Positions 47,203 through 59,130 of a DNA stretch of 64,000 nucleotides are shown here, in pieces. Origin of the DNA: Heterohyrax brucei (taxonomy: Eukaryota; Chordata; Mammalia; Hyracoidea; Procaviidae); contig CM053141.1 in the NCBI GenBank assembly GCA_028571685.1, positions 55,984,333-56,048,332 of the forward strand. The letters are read 5' to 3'. A program made the position numbers and the translations under genes. The notes under the pieces are model-generated. The model did no database searches. It was not told the origin of the DNA and worked only from the letters and a program-made list of their open reading frames with translations. Numbering within the stretch: position 1 is the stretch's first letter; each line of letters starts with the position of its first letter.

Positions 47203-47605
47203 CATGACAATTAAGTTCATGAACTCTTCCTGGAATGGCCATCAGAGCTGTCATTGTATTACCCCTGATGACCTCAATGTCATCAAAATGTCTTTGTTTC
47301 AATATTTCCTTTATCTTTAGGTAAAGAAAAGTCATTGGGGGCCAGATCAGGTTGAGTAGGGAGGGTGTTCCAGTATAGTTATTTGTTTACCAGCTAAAAA
47401 CTCCCTCACAGACAACTATACAATAAAGTTTGTGAACTTGCCACCCTGCCACCATGTGCAATGGCCATTCCAGAAAGAGTTCCAAAATTACTCTGAAGGG
47501 TCAACTAGGCACTGGCATCGGTGCATAGCTTCCCAAGGGAAATACCACGAAGGGGGCCTAGTGATACGCAGCAATGAGGTACGTAGCACTGGGAACAATT
47601 AAGTT
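47203..47605 (-). pseudogene. Mariner transposon remnant with broken transposase fragment
   Basis: The left end 'gacaattaagttcatgaact' and right end 'gtagcactgggaacaattaa' are inverted termini like those of the element at 27439. Inside, on the minus strand, lies the mariner DD34D catalytic neighbourhood: codons for HPPYS are followed by one extra base (plus-strand 'gatcaggttgagtagggagg', where the normal spacing lacks one T). The reading frame is thus lost just before the catalytic aspartate of the family motif SPDL. An inner 'aatgg' terminus block recurs at 47459-47480. The coding region is only a small part of a usual transposase of about 345 residues. Confidence 0.82.
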
Positions 47606-48053
47606 TGGAGACTCATTTTTAGACACTGTATATATTTTATACCAACTGTACAGCTTCTTGTACATTGTTTTCCCACACATATTATGTGGTCTATGGGTGT
47701 GCATGTCATTTGCAAAACGTGGTAGTTTGATTTTCTGGTTTGGCCATTCTTTCTGTCTTTAATTCAGAAGTCTATGTTCAATTCTGCTTATTTTAATCAC
47801 TATTTACTGTCCTCCCACTTGTGTTTCTTAATGAAGATGCAAAAATGGTTTAAACCTGGTCCCTTCTCTTGGACCAGGAGAAAAAACTGATATTTCATCA
47901 TAAAATCATCACTGTTTTATACTTGTTTATTTGACCCTCGGATTTTTTGAAAAATCACAACAATAACTTTCAGGAATTCATATTAATTCGGCTAACTTTC
48001 TGTGTAGATAATGTCTAGTGCAAAGAGAATATCTAAGCTATTTAAGAACTGAT
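47606..48053. other. Unassigned DNA
   Basis: Nothing recognised; A+T-rich, without exon-like features. Confidence 0.35.
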
Positions 48054-48065
48054 ATTGCATGGACA

Positions 48066-48271
48066 AGGAGCCCTGGTAGCACTCGGTAAGCTCTCAGCTG
48101 CTAACCAGTAGGTTGAGGGTTCAAACTCATCAGCTGCTACATGGGAGATAGGTGTAGTGATCCACTTCACTAAGAATTTACAGCCTTGGAAACCTTATGT
48201 AGCAATTCTACTCTGTCTTGTAGGGTCATTATGAGTTGGAATTGTTGAGATGGCAACAGAGCTTTTTTTTA
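48066..48271 (+). mobile_element. AfroSINE, long variant, with perfect 12-bp duplication
   Basis: ATTGCATGGACA at 48054-48065 and 48272-48283 flank the full element ('aggagccctggtagcactcg', 'actaagaatttacagccttg', 'agggtcattatgagttggaa', T8 tail). Confidence 0.96.
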
Positions 48272-48704
48272 ATTGCATGGACACTAACCAATCAAAATGG
48301 ACATTCACGGTAGTCTGCAACAGGGCGCTAGATGGTCCAAGTTGAGGCAGAAATCACCTCCTTTGGTTGTGGGATTGTGGAGCAGCCCAAGAAGTCCTGG
48401 AGGAAGGATCTACGTGGTCAGATAAACAGCAAGGATTCTGGCCACTGCTTTGATATTTTAATATCTGATACTTCTTTAGGGATAATACTGACTAAATGCT
48501 GCTTTGACTCAGTGTGGTAATAAAAATCAGTCATGTGGGCACTGACTCCATAGGGAATGGATAGCCACTTTTTTTTTTTTGCCATCAGCTGGCAACTGAG
48601 CTGTGGAGACTGTGAACCAGAAATACAAGGGGGAAAATCACTTAAAAACTGCCCATTTCCGTGAGAACTTTCACCTTGACTTCCTGAGACTTTTCTTTCA
48701 AGGA

Positions 48705-48823
48705 ACAGTCCCATAGGACAGAGAACCACTCCACAGGGTTGCCAAGGAATGTCTGATGGATTCAAACATCCATCCTTTTGGTTAGCAGCTCTATCTCTTA
48801 ACCATTGCACAACTAGGGTTCCG
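48705..48823 (-). mobile_element. AfroSINE, truncated
   Basis: 'cccataggacagagaaccac', 'tttggttagcagctctatct', 'cttaaccattgcacaactag'. The 3' end of the element is missing. Confidence 0.88.
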
Positions 48824-48859
48824 TTCAACTACGGTAGCAACCAATAAATGTTGATGACT

Positions 48860-48950
48860 GACTGACATTTATTGAAGACCTAGTGTATACAAAGCATGTT
48901 CTGAAAACTTTACGAAGAAAATTACCTAAATTTAGCTTGCTGTTATTTTG
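48860..48950 (-). mobile_element. Possible MIR relic
   Basis: 'gacatttattgaagacctag', 'tgtatacaaagcatgttctg' resemble the antisense MIR start. Short. Confidence 0.45.
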
Positions 48951-50962
48951 ATGACTAATGAAAAAGGCAGCTTTTGGAGGTGACTATATAATCATGGCTA
49001 TATAATGATGAAGTCTTGTAAAGAGATAGATAATTTCAAACTGAGCTAAATGGCTTTGGAGAGTGCTTTCTCCTTTCACTCACGTCTGCTCTTCATCACT
49101 GCCAAGAGTGTGGATCAGAAACTTACACAACTCAAAACAAACAACTTTCCCTCATAACTTAAAAAAGAGCCTCGCATCTTCTGAGCTTGAAACACAAGTT
49201 TATATTTCAGGTCTGGTTTGAAGATCATAAAGCTTCACATTTGCATAAATATGACACAACTGCTGAAGGGCAGACTGTTTTTTCGTCCCCCCACCTTGGT
49301 AATAGGACTCAACGGCACTTGGCTTGCTTGGCCACCTTGGTAAAAAACTAGTTGGTAAAAAGGCCTTTCAGTGCGAGACACAAATTAGACAACCTGAAAA
49401 TTGTGAAATGAACAAAAGCTTTCTCAAGTAAGAATGATTTATTTAGAAGCAACTCATCTGACAAAACCTAGCCTGAGATAGTCTTTCATTTCTGATATAT
49501 TCTCGGGTGTGTCAAAGTAAAAAAAATTTTAATATCAAAAACAAAAACAAAGAAAGAAGGAAAAAAAACCCTAAAACTTACCAAGTTCTATATTTCAAAT
49601 CTTTAAAAGGAAAAAAGAAAGCCACAAATCCTGCTTATCCTCCCAGACCAGGTAAACACCATAAAATTAAATTAAAAAGACTTTCAACTAAAGCTTATCC
49701 TCTTATTTGAAAACTATATGGATGAAAATTTTCGGTAAGAGAGCACAGGACTGAGGATAAAGGAGACATAACTACTAGTTCTCTTCCTGGTATAAGCTTA
49801 TGATTTTCAGGAAAAGGAGGTAATAAAAGCAGAGGGAGAAAGGTATTTGTCTGACGCTGTGTCAGATCTCCTAGGGCCTGGGAGCACCTTGAGAAGGAAC
49901 AGCTGGGAGGAGCAGACTGGAAGCCTTAGCAGCATTTGGAAAGTTGCCATTATGTCTCCTTAGCTGCTTTCTTCAAAAGCATTCATTTGGTATTTGTCTT
50001 TTACTAGTTTAAAATTTTTTTAGCAGATTGTCACACAAGCGACATTATGGGAGATACTCATAATTTTGTTGATTACTTTTCAAGCCTTTCTGTGTACTTT
50101 AATTATTCTAAACAGCACTTTAAAACTGCTAAAATGAACTGAAAATAAGATTTATTCCAAAGAACTGATATGGAGAAGATTTTCGTACAGCCAAACGGGG
50201 ACTTAACAAATCATCTTGCGGTTTAGAGACAAGAAGACCAAGACCCAGATGGGTGAAATGACTAAACCCAAGGTCAGCTGAAAAGGTTCAGGGCATGACC
50301 CGAGATTCCTAATATGAAGCCTAATTTTCTTTCTACTGATGGCCAACACCACACTGCTTGTCTTTTTTTCATTCCCAGAGACCACTAGCTATAACTATCA
50401 CCTCTCCAACCCTGACCCTGATAGCAACCAAGCTCTCTTTGGATAACGGCATCACCTGGGGGCCGCAGAGAGGTTTGCAGCTCTTTCCCAGTATGGATGT
50501 ATGCCTCTTTGTCCTTTGTGCAGCTTCCTTTTCTTCTTTCAGTTCTTACCAAACTCGATGAACAGTGAAACCTGGGAGAGCCAGAACCCAGTGGAACTCC
50601 CTTGTTTTCTTGCCAAATTCAATGACAGTGACGTTCTCTGCCTGTGACAGTGTGCAGTCATACCACTGTTCTCTCGTTCCTTTCAGTGCAAAATATTTGG
50701 GTGCTCCTTCTTTGACAGCTTTCAGGTTTACACAGTTTCTGGCTTTTGCATGTTTTATTTACTCTAATCTGTGGGCCCCAAAGACCCAAATCTGTATTGG
50801 TGAATTTAAGGAGAAGGTAAGCAGTATAGTGAAATAGAGAAACTGTTAAGACACAAACTATCAAGTGACATTAGATGTAATAAAGAATTCAAATCCCTCA
50901 AAAACTGCTAATAAATGCCTTCACATCTTCATAAATGTCCTCTACTGCCATTAACAGGCGTC
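48951..50962. other. Unassigned low-copy DNA, weak MIR near 50210
   Basis: No AfroSINE or L1 recognised over 2 kb. 50210-50310 ('cggtttagagacaagaagac', 'gatgggtgaaatgactaaac') may be an antisense MIR. Overlapping frames at 50358-50864 on both strands have no recognisable product. Confidence 0.4.
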
Positions 50963-50975
50963 ATTAGTGGTTTAG

Positions 50976-51140
50976 AAACTCTGGTGGTGTTGTGGTTAAG
51001 AGCTATGACTGTTAGCCAAAGAGTTGGCAGTTTGAATCTACCAGGTCCTCCCTGGAAACTCTATGCGGCGGTTCTGCTCTGTGCTGTAGGACTGCTGAGT
51101 TGGAATGACTCAGTGGCAATGGGTTTATGTTTTTGTTTTT
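50976..51140 (+). mobile_element. AfroSINE with 13-bp target duplication
   Basis: ATTAGTGGTTTAG at 50963-50975 and ATTAGTTGTTTAG at 51141-51153. Body 'aaactctggtggtgttgtgg' to 'actcagtggcaatgggttta'. Confidence 0.95.
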
Positions 51141-51160
51141 ATTAGTTGTTTAGTGGTAGA

Positions 51161-51229
51161 CTAGCCCCCTTCTCTTCCCATGGTCCTATACCTATCAAAA
51201 AACAATTCGGCTGAAACTGCCTCTAATCT
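51161..51229 (+). repeat. 70-bp direct repeat, copy 1
   Basis: Begins 'ctagcccccttctcttccca' and ends 'aactgcctctaatct'. Copy 2 is at 51939-52008, with few mismatches and a one-base A-run difference. It starts 8 bp after a SINE target duplication. Confidence 0.93.
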
Positions 51230-51312
51230 AATTTCTTTGCAGCAGACTCACATGCCAGTTGTGAACTAACACTTCACTTACATCATGAGTACTGCTCATA
51301 CCGCATTACTTC

Positions 51313-51660
51313 ATTGTTGTTCCTATTAGTTGCTACTGAGTGGACTCCACTTCATTCTGACTCATGTACAGTAGAATGAAACCTTGCCTGGTTCTGCTCT
51401 GTCTTCATCCTCACGGGTACGCTTGAGTCCCCTGTTAAAGGTTCTGTGGTTTTTGACTGCCTTCCAATCTAGGGGGTTCACCTTCTAGCTATATCGGACA
51501 ATATTCTGTTATAATCAATATGGTTTTCAGTGGCTGATTTTCACAAAGAGATGACCAAGACTTTCTTCCTAGTCAGACTTTGTCTGGAAGCTCTGCTGAA
51601 ACCTGTCCACCGTGCATGACTCTGGTGGTATTTGAAATGCCAGGTGCTTCTACTAAATCA
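51313..51660 (-). mobile_element. RTE-related composite repeat, antisense
   Basis: 51313-51430 resembles the antisense RTE tail ('ttgttcctattagttgctac', 'agtagaatgaaaccttgcct'). 51525-51650 has a type II SINE-like phrase ('ttcagtggctgattttcaca') followed by 'ggaagctctgctgaaacctg'. A chimeric afrotherian repeat is suspected. Confidence 0.5.
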
Positions 51661-51938
51661 CAAAAATCAGGGCAATCCAGCAGGACTTAGAACCATGGCA
51701 GGGAGCTGGGGGACATGCAGGAGGTGGAAGTGACAAAGCACCCCATGAAATACCTCTCTCTACCACTGCTCTACCCCAAACACAGAAAGGTAAGAACATA
51801 CCTTACTTCTGTTCTTGTCCTTCCTACACTCTAATGTCCTGTGATTTCAAACCAAATCAGAAACACACTGGAAAGGGAGCCTTGGATATGATGTTTGCTG
51901 AAGAAAGGATGAGGACAGATATAACAAATAAACGGTAA

Positions 51939-52008
51939 CTAGCCCCCTTCTCTTCCTATGGTCCTATACCTATCAAAAAAACAATTCGGCTGAAACCACC
52001 TCTAATCT
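51939..52008 (+). repeat. 70-bp direct repeat, copy 2
   Basis: Begins 'ctagcccccttctcttccta'. It lies 778 bp downstream of copy 1 in the same orientation. The flanks of the two copies are not alike. Confidence 0.93.
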
Positions 52009-52955
52009 TACAGAAAGCTTTCTGTCAATAAGGAACACGTAGTTTTATGAGGAGTAGTCCTCTCCCTCTTTGAATGATCATCTTTCCCTCTAGGTCAGTT
52101 CACCAGAAGATACTATTGTGTGTGGATCTACTTAGCTACGTTTCTAAAGGTTAGAAAATAAAACCCACAGGACTCAGCAGAGCTAGCACACGTCACACTT
52201 GAAGGCAGTTACCTCACTTATGAACTATTTAGTCCTCACACCCTCAGTCAGCCGTGATCTTAACTAAAAATCAAAACTAAAAACAGCAGAAACTATTTGT
52301 CTTACCGGTCTCTCTTCCTCCCTTTAATCTTTAATATCCCTGCTCGCAGTGAGTGTCCTAGCAGGAACTCAGCACAGCACAGACTGAACCAGGTTTTTAA
52401 GTCTTCTCTCTTGACAACTTCATGAGCTTCATGTCTCTCAAGAACGCCGTCTTGGCATTAGCTCCCACGCTTCTCTCTCCCACTCTGGCCTGGTCTGGGC
52501 TACCACCTGTATCTTGGCTTTGCCAGGTCACAAATGTGGGGTCACTCCCCCCCCACTGGCTTTTTCTCTTCCTTTATCTAAAAGTCTTTTTCCACAAGTA
52601 GGGACTCCCTTGGCTCCATTATTTCCTCTTCGAGAAACCTCCCCCTGGTCCCAGTTTTCCTTCTCCACAACCATATCCTTCAGCTTTCTGCATGAAATCT
52701 CCCTGGCTTTCTTTCCCTTCTTACTGCTTTCTAATTCTATTCATTGTCGTCCTACAAACACTGACCATGCCAGCTTAGGGTCTTGGTAATCATTGTATTA
52801 GGGAACTTAAAATTAAATGTATGCAACAAATAGAGGATGTGGGAAAAAGTACAGTGAGGTAAAAAAAGTGAATGTCATAAAAAGCCCATATTCTATAATT
52901 TCATGAGGGCTGTGACAACTCATGAATGGTTCATCCAGACAGTATGGGTCAGATT
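52009..52955. other. Unassigned DNA, pyrimidine-rich at 52300-52750
   Basis: A 91-codon frame (52514-52789) is rich in Ser, Pro, Leu and Phe because of the pyrimidine bias and is not taken as a gene. A C-rich 'actccccccccactgg' lies at 52545-52560. Confidence 0.4.
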
Positions 52956-52959
52956 GTGG

Positions 52960-53130
52960 CTTTGGCCTTTCCTAACTGCTTAACCTTCAGTATGTCTCTT
53001 AACTTTTCTGAACTTCAGTTTTCCCATTTATGTAGAAATAGTGCTTTAAGGAATAAGGGGACTGCACAGAAAACTCAGGGCTTGGCACATTGGAGGCACT
53101 GCATAAATAACAGCTAATATTATTGTCCTC
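52960..53130 (+). mobile_element. MIR SINE relic
   Basis: 'actgcttaaccttcagtatg', 'tctgaacttcagttttccca', 'gggcttggcacattggaggc', 'actgcataaataacagctaa' follow the sense MIR order. Confidence 0.82.
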
Positions 53131-54909
53131 CACTCCCATTATCAGCACAGACACAGGTGGTGTTAACTCAAGTTCCTGGAGTCTTCGTGGAGCAGGCAGG
53201 ATTTGAGATGGACCTTGATTATATTATCCAGTATTTGAATAGATGACCCTGAATGCCAGACAAGCTCAGGCAATGGCCAGTGATTTATGATTTCTTAAGT
53301 AGTTTGGACACTAAATGAGAACAGTGTATTAGGAACAGCACTTGGATTTAGAGTTTTCTTTCTTTTTTTTTTTTAATTGCAAAGTAAATGTAAGCCTTTT
53401 GGTAGGTCAATATCACTGTTCTGGCTGTGGTCTTTCATAAGGGTTCCCTCAGTGAAGAATCAAAATTCAACAGAGGGCTTCAAGAAAGAGAATATACTTT
53501 GATGAATACTCCTTGTAATTCACGTATAAACTGAGATTCAACTTTGAAGACTTTACAGATAGAATCAGTTACACTAATTCTAGACATTATCACTGATACC
53601 TACTCATTCATATTCTCTTGCTTGTGTTCTCCCTCTCATAAATATATAGACATATTTATAGGATAAACTTGAAAAAATACTGCAAGGCCATTGTTACTCC
53701 AGGAAGTGGCTGTCTGGATGATTGGTTCAAGAAGAATATCATATAATGCTCAGCACAGTTCCAACAAGGCTTCTGTACTATCTCTTCTCTTACCTCTAGG
53801 TGTCTGCCACATAAAATGCAGTTTTAACCAATGCAGACTTCACATTCAGAATGCAATGAATTCCACTGTATAAATGGTGTCATCCAAACACCAGGGCTGC
53901 TTGCATGTTTGCTTTAAGGCTTATGAATTTGCCAGTTTGTATAGAGCCTATGTATTTACACTTTAGTAAAAGCACTAAAATTTTCATTTCTGAAATTTCA
54001 ATTGTCTAGAAATAGAAAAAATGAAAAAAAAAGAGCTTTAAAAACTTTATGCAGTTAAAGGGAAACAATTCTCTTGCTTTCACTTAGCAGAGTCATCTAA
54101 CTTTTTGTTCAGATAAACATTCCAGATAGGAGAAAAGTTAAAAAAAAAATTAATACATAAAAACATTCAGATGGGTCAGATAGAAGAGAAGAGGACTAGA
54201 GGGGGAAAGCAAGGGTAAATATTATTTTTCCTTCCATGGGAGTATTTCAAAGCTAAATGCCTTGCCCTGAAAAGTCGAGAGTCATGTAAAGTACTGGTGG
54301 TTGCAGTCACTTGAGGAAAGTACAACAGAACATGGACTTCTTTTTTGGGTCAAAAAGAAGTCAGGATAATCTTTTACTGGGCTTTGAGCCACTCAAAAAT
54401 TATTACAAGAAATGAGCATACTTACCATTCTAAAACCCTATAGTTTGCCCCCTCTCTGTGTCTGCTGGCAAATCATAATTGTGAATATTACTACCAATTC
54501 AGAATCCACAATAGGTCATTTAGAAAACAGCTTTTCTACCATTGTCTAAAATTAATTTTCCTTTTATTAAATTTAGTGCCTAAAAGACAATTCTCTTATC
54601 TGACAGCACTATGAAACTGGCACATTTTATGTATAGGGATATTGAGAAACTTGGAGACGACAGTTGAGATACAAGCCCCAGCAGACTACCATAAATGGAT
54701 GGATCGCACCATTGCTAGCTGATGGAAATGCTGATCTGGCGTCTCCAAGTAGCCCCTGCAAAGTACAATGCACCAGAATTGAAAAGGGAAATAAAAGACA
54801 ACAGAGGATGTTCTCTCCTATCGCAGAAAAGGAAAACAGTACAGAGTGATAGTTTTAGGGTGTGCACACTTGCTGCTTTCCAAAGTTTACTTAGGATGTT
54901 GTTAAAACC
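53131..54909. other. Unassigned low-copy DNA
   Basis: No SINE, L1 or exon recognised over about 1.8 kb. Confidence 0.35.
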
Positions 54910-55066
54910 AAAACCCCACTGCCATCAAGTTGATTCCAACTCATAGTGACCTACGGGACAAAACAGAACTGCCCTACAGAGTTTCCAAGAACCACCTGGT
55001 AGATTTGAACTGCTGATCTCTTGGTTGGCAGCTGCAGTGCTTACCCACTTCTCCACCAGGGTTTCC
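54910..55066 (-). mobile_element. AfroSINE, first of a SINE-SINE-RTE series
   Basis: 'atcaagttgattccaactca', 'gagtttccaagaaccacctg', 'cttctccaccagggtttcc'. Confidence 0.93.
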
Positions 55067-55228
55067 AAAACCAAACACATTGCCGCTGATTCAATTCTAT
55101 CTCACAGTGACCCTACAGGAGAGAGCAGAACTGCCCTGTCGAGCATCCAAGGAGTGCCTGGTGGATTTGAACTGCTAACTTTTTGGTTAGCAGCTGCAGC
55201 ACTTGAGCACTACATGATCAGGGTTTCC
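55067..55228 (-). mobile_element. AfroSINE, second of the series
   Basis: 'gctgattcaattctatctca', 'ttttggttagcagctgcagc', 'catgatcagggtttcc'. It directly follows the end of the first. Confidence 0.92.
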
Positions 55229-55376
55229 AGTTGTTAGGTGCTGTCAAGTCAGCTCCAACTCATCATGAGCGATCTTATCTATAACAGAATGAACTGTCTG
55301 GTCTTCCATCATCCTCACAAACAATGACATATTTGAGTCCACTGGTGTAGCCACTATGTCAGTTCATTAAGGGTTT
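55229..55376 (-). mobile_element. RTE 3' tail fragment, antisense
   Basis: 'gttgttaggtgctgtcaagt', 'cataatgagc'-like block, 'ataacagaatgaactgtctg', 'tatgtcagttcattaagggt' match the antisense RTE tail at 33828 in order. Confidence 0.78.
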
Positions 55377-56173
55377 CCCTCTTTTTCTTTTCTATTGTGC
55401 TTTAGATGAAGGTTTACAGAGCAAATTATTTTCTCATTAAACCAACACATACTGATTTGTGACACTGGCTGTCACACAACTTGTCAATACTCTTCCCTTC
55501 TTGACCTTGGGTTTACCAATATCAGCTTTCCTGTCCTCTCCTGATGTGCCCATTTAGCCTCATTTTATTTTATGGGGAGGCCTGTCCAATCTTTGATTGA
55601 AGGGTGAATCTCAGGAATGACTTCTTTACTGAGCTAAAACAGTATCTGGGGACCATATTCCTGGCGTTTCTTCAGTCTCTGTAAAAAACAGTTGAGCCTG
55701 GTCTTTGTGTGTGAGTTAGAATTTTGTTCTGTATTTTTCTCTAACCCTGTCGAAGACTCTCTACTGTGATCCTTTTCAGCCTGGTACCACCGAGCTATGT
55801 TGCACTCAGTCTGGTGGAGGCTGTGGTAGTTGTGATCTATTAGTCCTTTAGACTAATCCTTCTTTGTATTTTTGGTTTTCTTCATACTCCCTTGCTCCAG
55901 ATGTGGTGGGATCACTGGATAATCTTAGATGGCTACTCACAAGCTTGTAAGACCTCAGATGCTACACATCAAAGTATTATGCAGGGCATTTTCTTTATAA
56001 ACTATGTTATGTCAGTTGAGCTAGATGTTCCCTGAGACAATGGTCCTCACACCACAGCACAGTAATTTGGTCCCTCAAGGAATCTGGATGAGACTATGAA
56101 ATTTGCATGACCTTGCTTTGGCCAGGTTGAGCTGACTTCCCTGGTACTGTATACTGTCTTAGCCTTCACCAGA

Positions 56174-56345
56174 TTTAAAAAAAACAAAAAACAGAAAATA
56201 CTTCCATCCAGTTGGGTCCAACTCATAGTGATCCTATAGGTCAGAGAAGAAATGCCCCATAGTTTCCAAGGAGCACCTAGTAGATTTCAACTGCCAACCT
56301 TTTGGTTAGCAGATGTAGCATTTAACCCACTATGCTACCAGGTTT
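56174..56345 (-). mobile_element. AfroSINE with perfect 11-bp duplication inside L1
   Basis: CCTTCACCAGA at 56163-56173 and 56346-56356. Body 'ccagttgggtccaactcata' to 'cactatgctaccaggttt'. Confidence 0.96.
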
Positions 56346-57066
56346 CCTTCACCAGAGGTACCACTTATCCACTGTCTCATCAGTGTTTTTCTCTCCCCAC
56401 CTACCCTCTCCCTAGTAACCAGCAAAGATTGTTTCTTTCTGTGCATAAACCTTTTCAAGAGTTTTATAATAGTGGTCTCCTTTGTTCTTTTGTGTCTGAT
56501 TCATTTCACTCAGCACAATGCCCTCCAGATTCATCCATATTGAGATGTTTTGCAGATTCATCATTACTCTTTATTGTTGTATAGTAATTCCATTGTGTGT
56601 GAGTACGATAGTTTGTTTTTCTATTCATCTGTTGACAGGTACTTGGGTTGTTTCCATATTTTTGTTATTGTGGATAATGATACAGTGAAGATGGGTGTGC
56701 ATATGTATATTCATGTGATGGCTTTTATTTTTCTAGAATCAATTTCTAGCAATGGGATTGCTGGATCCTACAGTGTTTCTATTTCTAGCTTTTTAAAGAA
56801 GAGTGCCATATCACTTTCCAAAATGGTTGTACCATTTTACATCTCTACCGGCACTGCATAAGGAGTTCCAGTCTCCCCACAGTCTCTCCAACATTTGTCA
56901 TTTTCTATTTCTTTTCTTTTTTTGACTCATGCCAATAATGTTAGAGTGAGATGTTATCTCATTGTAGTTCGATTTGCATTTCTCCAATGGGTAGTGATCA
57001 CCAGTATTTCCTCATGTGTCTGTTAGCCATGTGAATGTCTTCTTTGGCAAAGTACCTGTTCACATC

Positions 57067-57562
57067 TGTTATGGATTGAACAGTATCCACCTCCTAAATG
57101 TGTGTCAACTTGGGATAGTCCATGATTCACAGTACTGCTATTATTCATCATTTTGTCATCTGATATGAGTACCCTATGTGTGGTAAATCCCACCTCTATG
57201 ATATTAATAAGCTGGGATAAATGGCAGCTGTATTAATGAGGCAGGACTCGGTCTACAAGATTAGGTTGTATCAAGTCAATCTCTTTTGAGATATAAAAGA
57301 GAGGAGCAAGCAGACAGACAAGGGGACTTCCTACTACCAAGAAAGTATTGCCAAGAGTGTAGCACTGAAAAGCTCCTTAGCTTGGAAAGACTGATGACAA
57401 GGACCTTCCCCTAGAGGTAACACAGAGAGAAAACCTTCCTCTAGAGCACGCATGCTGAATTCAGACTTCTATCTGCCTAGACTGCAAATGACTAAATTTC
57501 TTTTTGTTAAAGCTACCTAGTTGTGGTACTTCTGTTACAACAGCACTAGATAACTGAGACCA
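57067..57562 (+). mobile_element. Solo LTR (ERVL/MaLR-like) inserted in antisense L1
   Basis: TGTTATGGATTGAA start, TATA-like 'gagatataaaagagaggagc' (57289-57308), end 'agcactagataactgagacc'. Flanks ACATC and ATATC (4 of 5) fit a 5-bp retroviral duplication. The L1 frame rejoins as 'ttcacatcttttgctcattt'. Shares its start, TATA block and end with 46259-46779. Confidence 0.83.
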
Positions 57563-58690
57563 TATCTTTTGCTCATTTTTTAGTTGGATTGTCTTTTTGC
57601 TGTAGAGGTATTAGATTTTCCTATAATTTTAGAAATTAGCCCTTTGTTGAGTTTGTCATAGCTAATTTTTCCCCCAGTCTTCAGATTCTCTTTTTACTCT
57701 TTTGGTAAAGTCTTCTGAGGATCATAAGTGTTTAATTTTTAGAAGATCCCTGTTATCTAACTTACCTTCTGGTGTTTGTGTATTGTTAGTTAGTTAGGGT
57801 CTGTATCCTATTTATGCCTTGCATTAAAGACTCTAACGTTAACTCTATTTTTTCTTTCATGATCTTTACAGTTTTGGATTTTTATATTTAGGTCTTTGAT
57901 CCATTTTGACTTACTTTTTGTGTATGGTGTGAGGCATGGGCCTTGTTAGCATTTCTTTACAGATGGACATCCAGTTTTACTACTACTATCTGTTAAAAAG
58001 AAGGTCTTTTGCCATTTAATAGATTTCAGGTCTTTGCTAAGGATAAGATGGATGGATTTACATCTGGGTTCTTCTGTTCCACTATGTCTATCATTGTACC
58101 AGTACCAGGCTGTTTTCATTATCACAGCTGTACAGCAGGTTCTGAGGTAAGGCAGTATGAGTCCTCCTACTTTATTCTTCTTCTTTAATAGTGCTGTAGT
58201 TATGTGGGGACTTTCTCTTTTTCATATAAAGTTAATAATTAGTTTTTCCAGCTTGTTAAAGAATGATCTTGTTATTCGTATTGTGATTGTTTTTTATTTG
58301 TAGATTGCTCTCAGTAGAACTGAGCCTACCTATCTATGAATACAGTATTTTTTTCCCTTTACGTAGGTCTCTTGTGGTTTCTTGCAGTAGTGCTTTGTAG
58401 TTTTCTTGTATAGGTGTTTTTATGTTCCTGGTTATATTTATTCCAAATATTTTATTTCCATGGGACCATTTTATTAAATGGTATTGCTTTCATGATTTCT
58501 TTTTTGTAGTTTTCTTCATTGGTGTATAATAATCCAATTGATTTTTGTATGTTTATCATGTACCATGCTACTCTGAATCTATTATTTTCAATACTTTTCT
58601 TGTGGGGTCTTTTGGGTTCTCTGTGTACAGTATCACATCTGGTAGATAAATGTGCTTGATGTAGTCCCTTAGAAGCCTCTAAGGAGTTTA

Positions 58691-59030
58691 CTTTTGCTTT
58701 TTATGTTATATTTTAGCTTTGAGAATCATTTTAGCATTAGGCAGGCATGACCAAATTGTTCCTCCTAACAACATTAGGACCAATCCTTTCTCCTTCACCT
58801 TTAGAAATTTTACTCTCTTCTATCATTAACCATAGGAGTAATTTTAAAAGCTATGTACATTTTCATACATAAACCACTGCAATTTTCTCAATGGCATAGA
58901 AAGTAAACAAAATGAGAATGTCTAGGAGTCAGATACTTTCTTTCTTAAAACTCTGGCTCACAAGCCTCTGTTTTTCTTAGCTCTAGCAAGAAAGAAAATA
59001 GTTGTCTTCTAAATAAGTTTGTGGTCTGGA
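58691..59030. other. Unassigned DNA
   Basis: Nothing recognised between the L1 break point and an L2-like phrase. Confidence 0.35.
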
Positions 59031-59034
59031 AGGT

Positions 59035-59115
59035 TGGGGTTCTGTCTAATACATCTTCTGTATTCCCTGTAGCACCTGACATAGTAGCTATTTAATTAAA
59101 AAACATTTGGACAAA
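59035..59115 (+). mobile_element. Possible L2 3' relic
   Basis: 'tctgtattccctgtagcacc', 'tgacatagtagctatttaat', 'aaacatttgga' resemble the sense L2 end. Confidence 0.5.
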
Positions 59116-59130
59116 TCCAAAATAACCCTA

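Larger units (their letters stand above)
55378..58690 (-). mobile_element. L1 3' half, antisense, carrying a SINE and an LTR
   Basis: The 3'UTR starts at 55378 ('tttagatgaaggtttacaga'). The ORF2 end lies near 56510-57060 ('aatgccctccagattcatcc', 'tattcatctgttgacaggta') and resumes after the LTR at 57563 ('ttttgctcattttttagttg'). RT and upstream blocks reach about 58660 ('ccattttgacttactttttg' near 57901, 'accagtaccaggctgttttc' near 58099). The antisense ORF2 has no useful open frame. 5' truncated at about 58690. Confidence 0.92.

Noticed and set aside
48418..48828. 136-codon minus-strand frame, among the longest in the window
   Set aside because: Its N-terminal part is the sense strand of a truncated AfroSINE; the rest has no recognisable domain.
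52514..52789. 91-codon Ser/Pro/Phe-rich frame
   Set aside because: Explained by pyrimidine-rich composition; no domain or splice structure seen.
57067..57562. Complete endogenous retrovirus
   Set aside because: Only one LTR is present, with L1 on both sides and no internal coding sequence.
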